In this document: positions 1 to 5,059 of the stretch, one piece after another | Layout of the letters: the number at the start of each line of letters is the position of its first letter | How positions within the stretch are numbered: the first letter of the stretch is position 1 | DNA from: Anaerolineae bacterium | GTDB lineage: Bacteria; Chloroflexota; Anaerolineae; Aggregatilineales; Phototrophicaceae | Direction of reading: 5' to 3' | Assembly: GCA_015492875.1 (NCBI GenBank) | Contig: WGEI01000050.1 | Span: 1-5,090, forward strand | Length of the DNA: 5,090 nt | The notes under the pieces: model-generated | What the model saw: only the letters and a program-made list of their open reading frames with translations | Told to the model about the DNA's origin: nothing | The model's database searches: none | Translations under genes and position numbers: made by a program

Positions 1-129
1 AGTGATAATAGATAATCCTATTATCCGGCGTGGGGGCGGGGGTGTCTTTTTTGCCATACCGCCGCGCGCGGTGTCTGGCTGGGGCAGGCGGTCTTCTAGC
101 TGGCTGGCATAGGCCGCGGCCATAGCCAC
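1..129 (-). CDS. Partial hypothetical protein, runs off the left edge
   Basis: This is an open minus-strand frame, GC-rich and codon-like, that leaves the window at base 1. The visible part reads GTG-Ala-Met at 129-121, then an Ala/Gln/Leu-rich helical stretch (AAAYASQLEDRLPQP), then a Lys/Pro/Arg-rich stretch (AKKTPPPPRR). GTG at 129 or ATG at 123 are the only possible starts. Neither has a clear ribosome-binding site. The same frame stays coding-like (Pro-rich, NRPSPPPTALAQY) back to about 174, just after the TAA at 172-170 that ends the preceding broken gene, so the true start codon may have been lost. No family is recognised. Its position directly behind two damaged genes suggests it was the next gene of the same unit and may also be dead. 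Confidence 0.4.
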   Translation of the reverse strand, partial: MAMAAAYASQLEDRLPQPDTARGGMAKKTPPPPRRIIGLSIIT

Positions 130-169
130 GTACTGGGCTAGTGCGGTTGGCGGCGGGGAAGGGCGGTTA

Positions 170-440
170 TTAGTCCCGTTTTTTGTAGAGATATTTTACT
201 TGATGAATATTCAAGTTGGGTTCACTTTCTATAGTTAACCAACCTGTTGTCCCCCTATATAAAAATATCAACTTCGTAGTCATAAAATATAATCTTTAGC
301 ACCTGAAGTAATATGTCAGTATCGTTTTGATCTATGGCTATTAGAAAGTCCCCTCTTTGTATAATATCAAATGCTAATCCACCAATTTTCCAATATTGAT
401 TACTTTCCATCACTTTATATATTTTGAATGCTTTTATCAT
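170..440 (-). pseudogene. Small translation-factor-domain-2-like beta-barrel protein, broken by a frameshift
   Basis: ATG at 440-438 opens a frame (MIKAFKIYKVMESNQYWKIG) that ends at TAG 257-255 after 61 residues. From base 259 the neighbouring frame continues sensibly as YRGTTGWLTIESEPNLNIH and on to TAA at 172-170. A one-base gain upstream of the TAG, for example in the T run at about 261-266, would explain the break. Joined, the protein is about 89-90 residues. Its pattern (IGG...GD-L-I-I, then V-D and G-TG-L-I) resembles the beta-barrel of EF-Tu domain 2 and its small stand-alone relatives. That family link is inference from pattern only. The ATG overlaps the stop of the upstream fragment (ATGA), so the two were translationally coupled. 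The gene is AT-rich, unlike the sequence on either side. A real short 61-residue product or a sequencing indel cannot be excluded. Confidence 0.5.
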
Positions 441-583
441 GGCATTGCTCTTGACATATCTACAAAATATTGTATTTCCGACTTTGATAAAGGATGATTG
501 GCTATATCTTGTAATATTCTGCTCTGATCGCTAAGAGCAATTCTATCATCAATATATATGTACCTCGAAAGAAGTAATTTTCT
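437..583 (-). pseudogene. C-terminal remnant of an unknown gene
   Basis: An open minus-strand frame follows a TAG at 586-584 and ends at TGA 439-437. It gives 48 coherent residues (RKLLLSRYIYIDDRIALSDQ, then SRILQDIANHPLSKSEIQYF, ending VDMSRAMP). There is no start codon with a ribosome-binding site at its head. Two things argue that it is a real gene tail: the protein-like composition, and the ATGA overlap with the next gene (ATG 440-438, TGA 439-437). The frame breaks exactly where the DNA changes from AT-rich to GC-rich acyl-CoA-synthetase remnant, which suggests truncation by recombination. Function is not recognised; it reads as soluble and helical. It could instead be chance, but the coupling makes that less likely. 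Confidence 0.4.
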
Positions 584-697
584 CTATCCGTCGTTGGGGT
601 GGCTTCGTTGGCGCGGAGGAGGTTGACGCGGTCGCATAGGTTACTGTTCGGTAATGATGGAGCATTGACGATAAGCCCAAACAGTAGCAGCAATAGG

Positions 698-1224
698 GTG
701 GTGGCCACCGCCGGGTTCTTGTTGGACGCCGTCGAAGAATGTGGCGCGATACTGTTCAATCAGTTCTAGCGCCTGTTGCAGGTCAAATTTTCGGGTGGGC
801 ACAACTGTACCGCCTAAAAGCGCAGCGGCACGGTATAGACGAACAGGCCGCCTGTGTGGAACATGGGGAAGGGTTGACTGTGATGTCACCGTGGGTGATG
901 TTATGGATGATGGTATGGTGTTGTCTATGAGTTGCGCCAGTTCGCGCGGGTGTAGGCGCCAGTTGAGGCAAGTGAGGCTTGCGCCCAGCTAGCTTGCCGC
1001 AGGCGAAAAACGCATCGAGAAAGTGCACGTCATCCTACACCAGAATAGCGACACAGTCACCCTTATGGATATCCGCTTCATTACGCAACCAATGCGCCAA
1101 ACGGTTCGCGCAGCTATTCTACCCCACATAGATAAAACGGTGGTGCGGGAGGTGGTCGGCATCGATGACCGCTAGGCTATCTGGTGTATAGCACGCGTTT
1201 GCCGAGTATATCCCCAATATATAT
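698..1224 (-). pseudogene. Acyl-CoA synthetase (AMP-forming fatty-acid CoA ligase), decayed
   Basis: Fragments of an AMP-dependent acyl-CoA synthetase occur in order across shifting frames. IGDILGKRVLYT (1218-1183) is followed by TPDSLAVIDAD and NRLAHWLRNEADIHKGDCVA. Next come DAFFACGKL, then LNWRLHPRELAQLID after a frameshift near 1000, then ITHGDITVN and PMFHTGGLFVYTVPL. GGTVVPTRKFDLQQALELIE follows, then YRATFFDGV and finally NPAVATT near 698. Family members activate fatty acids to acyl-AMP and then acyl-CoA. TAG codons interrupt it at 1121-1119 and 1037-1035. The jump from about residue 115 to the PMFHTGG region skips the part that should hold the Ser/Thr/Gly-rich ATP P-loop, which I cannot find in any frame. 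The C-terminal AMP-binding domain is also absent. The first codon aligned with the family start is ATA at 1224-1222. It lies 30 bases after the winged-helix gene, as in an operon. Bases 586-697 are probably more of the same remnant, but I cannot align them. Confidence 0.8.
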
Positions 1225-1254
1225 GAGCGCTTATGCCATTATGGTGATGGGTCG

Positions 1255-1620
1255 TTAATAGTCGTATCGTGCCTCTTGCAGGTTGATGGGACGCCGCAAC
1301 ATACGCCGTTCTGCCCGTGTTTGGGCGCGCAAGTCTGCCCAATGCTGCAGTGCAGTCGCCACGTCATCGGGCATACGGTATACATAGGCGAACTCTGAGC
1401 CGGGGGCGGTAGTTGGGCGAGTAGAGACTTCGACAAAGCCGCGCCGCGCCAGCATAGAGAGAATGTTAATATCGTAGGGGGTGAGGCGGCGCTTGCCAAT
1501 CGCGCGGGCGATTTGGGCGCGTGAAGCCCAATCCGCGCCGACATGATACAGCGCTTCGAGAATTTTGGTTTGATGTGGGGTGAGTTCGCGCATGTGCGCA
1601 TCAACTTCGTAAACGTCCAT
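1255..1620 (-). CDS. Small winged-helix DNA-binding protein
   Basis: This is a 121-residue protein. A basic winged-helix domain spans about residues 11-83: helix 1 (RELTPHQTKILEALYHVG), helix 2 (SRAQIARAI, 33-41), recognition helix (TPYDINILSMLARRG, 47-61) and a wing (FVEVSTRP...FAYVYRM, 62-83). A charged C-terminal helix follows (86-110). The layout resembles MarR/PadR-type or phage-like wHTH regulators, but no specific family is recognised and no ligand domain is present. ATG at 1620 is preferred over an in-frame upstream start at 1680 because AAAGG lies about 7 bases before it. The longer version would also place coding sequence over the predicted promoter-proximal region. The gene is intact although the acyl-CoA synthetase just downstream is not. 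It may once have regulated that enzyme (inference). Confidence 0.75.
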   Translation of the reverse strand: MDVYEVDAHMRELTPHQTKILEALYHVGADWASRAQIARAIGKRRLTPYDINILSMLARRGFVEVSTRPTTAPGSEFAYVYRMPDDVATALQHWADLRAQTRAERRMLRRPINLQEARYDY

Positions 1621-1636
1621 CTTAAGACCTTTGCGT

Positions 1637-1646
1637 GTGCTAGCAC
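1637..1646. promoter_or_regulatory. Perfect 10-base palindrome, possible operator
   Basis: GTGCTAGCAC is a perfect palindrome located 17 bases before the winged-helix gene start and downstream of its predicted promoter. This is a usual place for an autoregulatory operator. Only the 10-base core is symmetrical, so chance is possible. That the wHTH protein binds here is inference. Confidence 0.25.
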
Positions 1647-1688
1647 GTATGGTTTGGGATGTGCGCAGGGTATCCCTCACGTATCTTT

Positions 1689-1718
1689 AGTGTAGTGCAA
1701 TTTCTCCTAAATTGCCAA
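1689..1718 (-). promoter_or_regulatory. Predicted sigma70-type promoter for the winged-helix gene
   Basis: On the minus strand, TTGGCA (1718-1713) and TACACT (1694-1689) are separated by 18 bases and lie about 70 bases before the ATG at 1620. Both hexamers are close to consensus. The rest of the gap between the winged-helix gene and the membrane-protein gene (1621-1809) shows no other gene that I can support. Confidence 0.35.
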
Positions 1719-1809
1719 TGAAGACTTGCCCGAAGCCCATTGAAATTGGTTGATTGTTCGTGGCGGCTATGGCGCATAACGCTATGAATGACCAGCGATA
1801 TGCCATTCA

Positions 1810-2094
1810 CTATTCAGGCGGCTCTGGTGGTTGGTTGGCGGTGAATGTTTCCAGCTTGCGCAAGAATAGAAACAGGTTGATGAGGAAGTAGAGATAAACA
1901 AGGGCAGCGAGAATCAATAAGATGCGCTCAGGTGCGCTTTTGTAGCAATGAAAATTTTTGAAAATTAATAGGGCAAAGGTTACATAGATATACGATAACA
2001 GTTTTGCTCTTATTAAAACATGATGTGGTAATTTTTTTGAATAACCTTCTTGAAAAGTTTTTGGTGTAATTGTGAAAATGGCGAATAAAAACAC
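1810..2094 (-). CDS. Small membrane protein, 5' end separated by the IS
   Basis: The open frame is 94 residues from GTG 2094. It has two hydrophobic segments (about residues 32-46, YIYVTFALLIF core, and 59-78, LLILAALVYLYFLINLFLFL), joined by a short loop KNFHCYKSAPER. It ends in a Pro/Glu tail (NQPPEPPE). The first residues (FLFAIFTITP) are also hydrophobic and may be the end of a further membrane segment. No ribosome-binding site precedes GTG 2094, and in-frame coding-like residues (WLYKAD) precede it up to the IS end at 2109. Excising the IS and one target copy fuses the frame to IWENTIIYKAD upstream, open to GTG 3022. I infer that the insertion cut the gene's 5' end or leader. No family is recognised. 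The protein is AT-rich and probably not expressed normally now. Confidence 0.5.
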   Translation of the reverse strand: MFLFAIFTITPKTFQEGYSKKLPHHVLIRAKLLSYIYVTFALLIFKNFHCYKSAPERILLILAALVYLYFLINLFLFLRKLETFTANQPPEPPE

Positions 2095-2102
2095 ATCTGC
2101 TT

Positions 2103-2108
2103 TATATA
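2103..2108. repeat. Target-site duplication, left copy
   Basis: TATATA directly abuts the left IS end. The same six bases occur directly after the right end at 2989-2994. Because the sequence is low-complexity, the duplication could be scored as 6 or 7 bases depending on where the terminal repeat is cut. Confidence 0.55.
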
Positions 2109-2124
2109 ACCAATGGTGCTAGTT
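2109..2124 (+). repeat. IS left terminal inverted repeat
   Basis: ACCAATGGTGCTAGTT at the left end matches the reverse complement of the right end (ACCAGTGGTGCGGGTT) at 13 of 16 positions. Similarity ends beyond this. Confidence 0.75.
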
Positions 2125-2132
2125 GAAAGTCA

Positions 2133-2184
2133 GGGATAAATCCATAAGCTTGAAGTAGAACAAACAAAGCTTAGGAGATATCCC
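2133..2184 (+). promoter_or_regulatory. Hairpin sequestering the transposase ribosome-binding site
   Basis: Three nested arms pair: GGGATA (2133-2138) with TATCCC (2179-2184), TCC (2141-2143) with GGA (2174-2176), and TAAGCTT (2145-2151) with AAGCTTA (2167-2173). The only interruptions are a 2x2 internal loop and one bulged A. The loop is 15 bases (2152-2166). The right arm contains the AGGAG ribosome-binding site and ends at the base before the ATG (2185). In a transcript reading in from outside, the site would be buried. A transcript started inside the element after the left arm would be free to be translated. This logic is known from other ISs such as IS10 and IS50; applying it here is inference. 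Confidence 0.5.
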
Positions 2185-2973
2185 ATGACTGATAAAGATT
2201 TTATCATTGAATTGTTCTGCCGTGTGGACGATATGCTGTTAGATGTACCCAAACATCCACAAGCCAAGATGTATCCCAGTGAATTAGTGACCTTAGGCAT
2301 CGTTTTTGCGCTGAAAGGGGTGGGAACACGGGCCTTTTATCGCTGGCTAGTGCGCAACCATAGCGACTTGTTCCCCAACTTGTTGGAAAGAACCCGTTTC
2401 TTTCGTGCTTTGACCCACCACAAGCGATGGGTGAAGCGATTTATGGCTAAACCGAGTTTAATTGGCCTTATCGACAGTTTTGGCATCGAACTGATACATC
2501 CGCGCCGGGCAGGGCGCAGCCAGCGGCAGATTGGGCGTAAAGGGCTATCCAATCAGCGTTGGATAGTGGGCGGCAAGTTATGTGTCTTGCTCAATCATCT
2601 CGGTTTGGTAGTGGATTGGGGGTGTGACACGGCTAATGTTTATGATGGCAGTGCCTTTCAGGAGATAGTCGAGCGGGTGGCGGATGAAATGCTAGTGTTT
2701 GCTGACCCTCATTTTGTGAGCAAGGGGTGGCATCCGCCCAACCTCAAACCCTGCCGACGTGGAGAATGGAATAGTCGCATGTTAGTCGAGACGTTTCTAT
2801 CCATGTTGACCGTAGTTTGTCGTTTTAAGCATCTAACGCATCGTGTTTGGGCTTATTTAGAGATGCGTTTAGCCTATACCATGGCCATGTTCAATATCTT
2901 AGTTCAGTGGCACGGGCTTCACCCTGATGAGAACGGCTTTGTTCGCCTTTCCATCGCTGAATTCAGTTTATAA
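2185..2973 (+). CDS. IS transposase, DDE type (IS982-like)
   Basis: The 262-residue transposase appears complete. It starts at ATG 2185, with AGGAG 8 bases upstream, and stops 15 bases before the IS end. The N-terminal part (about 1-85) is helical and basic, as expected for end recognition (SELVTLGIVFALKG, then WVKRFM). Candidate catalytic acids are D97 (LIDSFGIELIHP), D174 (VFADPHFVSKG) and E202 (RMLVETFLSMLTVVCRFKHL). A basic patch (RRAGRSQRQIGRKG, 107-120) lies just after the first aspartate. The D174-E202 spacing of 28 is short. The C-terminal helical part (RVWAYLEMRLAYTMAMFNIL) is typical of IS982/IS5-type enzymes. It would cut and join DNA at the ACCA ends. It is the only plus-strand gene in the window. 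No frameshift or internal stop is seen. Confidence 0.85.
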   Translation: MTDKDFIIELFCRVDDMLLDVPKHPQAKMYPSELVTLGIVFALKGVGTRAFYRWLVRNHSDLFPNLLERTRFFRALTHHKRWVKRFMAKPSLIGLIDSFGIELIHPRRAGRSQRQIGRKGLSNQRWIVGGKLCVLLNHLGLVVDWGCDTANVYDGSAFQEIVERVADEMLVFADPHFVSKGWHPPNLKPCRRGEWNSRMLVETFLSMLTVVCRFKHLTHRVWAYLEMRLAYTMAMFNILVQWHGLHPDENGFVRLSIAEFSL

Positions 2974-2988
2974 ACCCGCACCACTGGT
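2973..2988 (-). repeat. IS right terminal inverted repeat
   Basis: The reverse complement of 2973-2988 reads ACCAGTGGTGCGGGTT and mirrors the left end with three mismatches. The transposase stop codon (2971-2973) reaches its inner edge, so the element has essentially no 3' untranslated space. Confidence 0.75.
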
Positions 2989-2994
2989 TATATA
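2989..2994. repeat. Target-site duplication, right copy
   Basis: TATATA follows the right IS end directly and is identical to 2103-2108. Confidence 0.55.
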
Positions 2995-3027
2995 TTATCG
3001 TGTTTTCCCAAATTCGGCGCACACCAA

Positions 3028-3057
3028 TAAAAAAGGGCTTCTCATTGTGAAGCCCTT
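3028..3057 (-). terminator. Intrinsic terminator after the lipoprotein gene
   Basis: On the minus strand, AAGGGCTTC (3057-3049) pairs perfectly with GAAGCCCTT (3041-3033) around a 7-base loop. It runs into a T-rich tract (TTTTTTATT). The stem starts about 22 bases after the lipoprotein stop codon. This is a textbook rho-independent terminator for the pfkA-lipoprotein side, and it insulates the disrupted membrane-protein gene downstream. Confidence 0.9.
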
Positions 3058-3078
3058 CTTGGTTCAGTGCACCTTCTG

Positions 3079-3783
3079 TTATTCAGAAGTCCCCGCTGGT
3101 TCAGCCGTTGCTTCTGGTCTAGCCTCAATAATCGCCCAAGTCCCGCTTTCTTCGTCAAAGCGATAGACCTCGCCAAAGAGATTTTCAATGATATGGTAAC
3201 CAGGTCCAGGAGTATAAACATTATTTTCATCTACCTGCCCGCCAAAATGATATTCATAGCGTGTGACATAGCCGACTTCTGGCTCTAGCGCCCAGCCGAG
3301 CGCTTCCCGCACTTCTAGGTTTTCTCGCCAAAGCTTGCCAAAACCGCGAATGGGCTGGTGTAGCCCTTCAGGCGGCTCAAGTTCAGGGTCAAACTCCATT
3401 TCGCCTTCTTCAAAAGTATCATCGTAAATCCGCCACACCCCCTGACCATCAGCATCTTCATCTAACATCACCCAGATTTGATCGACAGGTCTGAGCCAAA
3501 TCATACGCCCATTTTCAAAACGCTCTTCTGCCACCTGCACTTGGTTGATAACCGGCGTTGGGAAGGGGTCTGGTGTAGGGGTAATTGTTGGTGTAACAGG
3601 AACTTCTGCTTCTTCTGTCGGAGTTTCTTGAGTTGTGCCCGCGTCACTATCCGCAGACGCTGCCACAGCAGTCCCTCCTTCTGGTGTTGCTGTGACCACC
3701 AGGACATACATGGTCGGAGGTGGGCCTTGGCAAGCGGCTATCACCAAAGCTAAAACAAGAAAAATTAAAACACGTAGTCGCAT
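3079..3783 (-). CDS. Secreted lipoprotein with Thr/Pro linker
   Basis: This is a 234-residue predicted lipoprotein. The signal peptide is at 1-17 (MRLRVLIFLVLALVIAA), with a lipobox ending at C18. A mature stretch VLVVTATPEGG follows, then a disordered linker rich in Thr, Pro, Glu and Ala (about 36-78, PVTPTITPTPDPFPTP). A compact acidic domain fills about 82-222. Its recognisable parts are FENGRMIWLRPVDQIWVM, QPIRGFGKLWRENLEVREAL, GWALEPE, and FGGQ...GPGYHIIENLFGEVYRFD. Similar domains with RGFGK-WREN and LGWA are, from memory, common in secreted Chloroflexota proteins, with no assigned function. The paired 'F-GG/NG' plus Trp pattern suggests a small beta-rich repeat fold. ATG 3783 has GGAG 8 bases upstream. 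The gene lies 115 bases after pfkA with its own predicted promoter and a terminator, so it is probably a separate unit. It would sit anchored on the outer face of the membrane. Confidence 0.85.
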   Translation of the reverse strand: MRLRVLIFLVLALVIAACQGPPPTMYVLVVTATPEGGTAVAASADSDAGTTQETPTEEAEVPVTPTITPTPDPFPTPVINQVQVAEERFENGRMIWLRPVDQIWVMLDEDADGQGVWRIYDDTFEEGEMEFDPELEPPEGLHQPIRGFGKLWRENLEVREALGWALEPEVGYVTRYEYHFGGQVDENNVYTPGPGYHIIENLFGEVYRFDEESGTWAIIEARPEATAEPAGTSE

Positions 3784-3821
3784 ATAACGTCTCCAGATAC
3801 GCGGTAAAATGAATCATCTGG

Positions 3822-3849
3822 ATTGTATCAAACGAAATATAAGATGCAA
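3822..3849 (-). promoter_or_regulatory. Predicted sigma70-type promoter for the lipoprotein
   Basis: On the minus strand, TTGCAT (3849-3844) and TACAAT (3827-3822) are separated by 16 bases and lie about 40 bases before the ATG at 3783. Both hexamers are near consensus. The -10 overlaps GTTTGATACAATC (3833-3821), a near copy of the palindrome upstream of pfkA. Confidence 0.5.
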
Positions 3850-3898
3850 GCCTTGTGCGATAAATCGTTGAGCAAACGCCCACTATACGGTGGCTTAT

Positions 3899-5020
3899 CT
3901 AATCCCCAAAACTAACCCCAATGACTCTCGCTGATTTAATCCATGGGTGGTCTGGCGGCACAGTTTTTCTCTTCCCAGCCACCTCTTTCAGGGGAATGGC
4001 CTCTGTATGGTCTCCACGTGCTGCGACCATCACCCCATATACACCATCGTGAATAAGTTCGGCTGCTGCTGTGCCTAATCGCGTCGCTAGCAACCTATCC
4101 GCTGGCGATGGTGTGCCCCCGCGTTGAACATGTCCAAGAATAGTCACCCGCGATTCTAAGTGTGTGAGTTCTTCCAATTTGCGTGTTAATCTATCAGTAT
4201 TGCCTTTATGCGAAGCTTCAAGCGTTTTTAAGTGTTTTTTAGCAACTTTCCGTGCGGCTTTATCTTTTACATTTTTAATGGCTTCACGTGCGTCTTGTAG
4301 CGCTTTGGCATCTTCTTTGGAAATTGCGCCTTCTGCAATGGCAACGATGCTAAATCCCTTGCCTTGGTAATGCCGTTGGCGTATCGCCTCTGCTACTTGT
4401 TCAACATCGTATGGGATTTCTGGAATAAGAATGACATCTGCACCGCCTGCAATGCCAGCCCCTAGCGTTAGCCACCCCGTATTATGCCCCATAATCTCTA
4501 CCACAATAATGCGGTGATGGCTATGAGCGGTGCTGTGCAGGCGATCAATGGCTTCAGTTGCTATAGATAACGCGGTGTCATAGCCAAAAGTCACATCTGT
4601 GCCATAAACATCGTTATCAATTGTTTTGGGCAGAGTGATGATATTCAACCCTTTTTCCATGAGTCGCAGCGCATTTTTCATTGTGCCCCCGCCGCCCAAG
4701 CATACTAAGGCATCTAAATGATTGCGTTGGTAAACCTCGACCATAGCATCGGTCATATCTAAGGTTTTGCCACCGACTGGCATTTTATGGGGTTTATCAC
4801 GGCTTGTGCCTAAAATTGTCCCCCCAAGAGTGAGGATGCCCGATAATGCATTGCCTTCTAAACGAACGGTTCGGTTTTCCATCAAGCCACGAAAGCCATC
4901 ACGAAAGCCGATAACGCTCATGTTATAAGTGCGGGTAGCTGCTTTTCCAATACCACGTATTGCTGCGTTAAGCCCTGGGGAATCTCCACCTGCCGTTAAA
5001 ATGCCAATGTGCTTTGTCAT
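3899..5020 (-). CDS. pfkA: 6-phosphofructokinase
   Basis: This enzyme phosphorylates fructose 6-phosphate to fructose 1,6-bisphosphate in glycolysis, in the cytosol, probably as a homotetramer. The 373 residues show the whole family signature: nucleotide loop GGDSPGLNA (11-19), GGTILGTSR (66-74), GGGGT (109-113), PKTIDND with catalytic Asp135 (131-137), R170 and MGHNTGW (177-183), AEG (229-231, Glu230) and R291...LGHVQRGG (295-302). By comparison with E. coli PfkA, the Gly-104 position is Gly112 (ATP-like) and the Gly-124 position is Lys132 (as in PPi enzymes and actinobacterial ATP enzymes). The Mg-binding Asp103 position is Gly111. The donor is therefore probably ATP but not certain. A charged helical insert (about 234-288) separates AEG from R291, making it longer than the roughly 320-residue bacterial enzymes. 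ATG 5020 has GAGGGAG 7 bases upstream. There is no sign of damage. Confidence 0.95.
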   Translation of the reverse strand: MTKHIGILTAGGDSPGLNAAIRGIGKAATRTYNMSVIGFRDGFRGLMENRTVRLEGNALSGILTLGGTILGTSRDKPHKMPVGGKTLDMTDAMVEVYQRNHLDALVCLGGGGTMKNALRLMEKGLNIITLPKTIDNDVYGTDVTFGYDTALSIATEAIDRLHSTAHSHHRIIVVEIMGHNTGWLTLGAGIAGGADVILIPEIPYDVEQVAEAIRQRHYQGKGFSIVAIAEGAISKEDAKALQDAREAIKNVKDKAARKVAKKHLKTLEASHKGNTDRLTRKLEELTHLESRVTILGHVQRGGTPSPADRLLATRLGTAAAELIHDGVYGVMVAARGDHTEAIPLKEVAGKRKTVPPDHPWIKSARVIGVSFGD

Positions 5021-5046
5021 CCAGATACTCCCTCATCAGGTTGCGA

Positions 5047-5059
5047 GTTTGATTCAAAC
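5047..5059. promoter_or_regulatory. Inverted repeat upstream of pfkA, possible operator
   Basis: GTTTGA-T-TCAAAC is a perfect 6+1+6 inverted repeat, 26 bases before the pfkA start and just upstream of its ribosome-binding site. It resembles the sequence over the lipoprotein -10 region (3821-3833) at 11 of 13 positions. The rest of the upstream DNA to the window end shows no promoter I would defend. A repressor site is inference. Confidence 0.35.

Larger units (their letters stand above)
2109..2988 (+). mobile_element. Complete insertion sequence, IS982-like DDE type
   Basis: This is an element of about 880 bp. It is bounded by imperfect inverted repeats starting ACCA and flanked by TATATA on both sides, and it contains a single intact transposase gene. 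The ACC-type termini, the size, and a single DDE transposase with a late VET glutamate motif fit the IS982 family best. An IS5/IS4-type relative is the alternative. The matching target copies and the undamaged reading frame suggest a fairly recent insertion. It lies upstream of a small membrane-protein gene and between that gene and the terminator of the lipoprotein gene. It is oriented opposite to all host genes. Confidence 0.8.

Noticed and set aside
502..759. 85-residue minus-strand open frame
   Set aside because: It crosses the composition boundary, mixing synthetase remnant (NPAVATT) with an out-of-frame reading of the 437-583 fragment; not one gene.
739..992. Overlapping plus-strand open frames of 63-83 codons
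   Set aside because: They lie antisense to the acyl-CoA synthetase remnant, lack ribosome-binding sites and protein-like composition; GC-rich shadow frames.
1239..1646. 135-residue minus-strand frame overlapping the winged-helix gene
   Set aside because: Cys/Pro/Ser-rich out-of-frame reading; the wHTH frame has the domain and the ribosome-binding site.
3478..3753. Plus-strand frame opposite the lipoprotein, and the overlapping minus-strand 68-residue frame
   Set aside because: Shadow frames of the Thr/Pro linker region; unusual Cys/Arg/His or Gln/Lys composition and no start signals.
3868..3897. Possible hairpin after the pfkA stop codon
   Set aside because: Only about 4-5 base pairs (CCAC/GTGG) and no following T run on the minus strand, so I do not call a terminator.
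4164..4370. Plus-strand 68-residue frame inside pfkA
   Set aside because: Antisense of the Lys/Glu/Ala insert, which creates Ser/Leu-rich shadow codons; no independent evidence.
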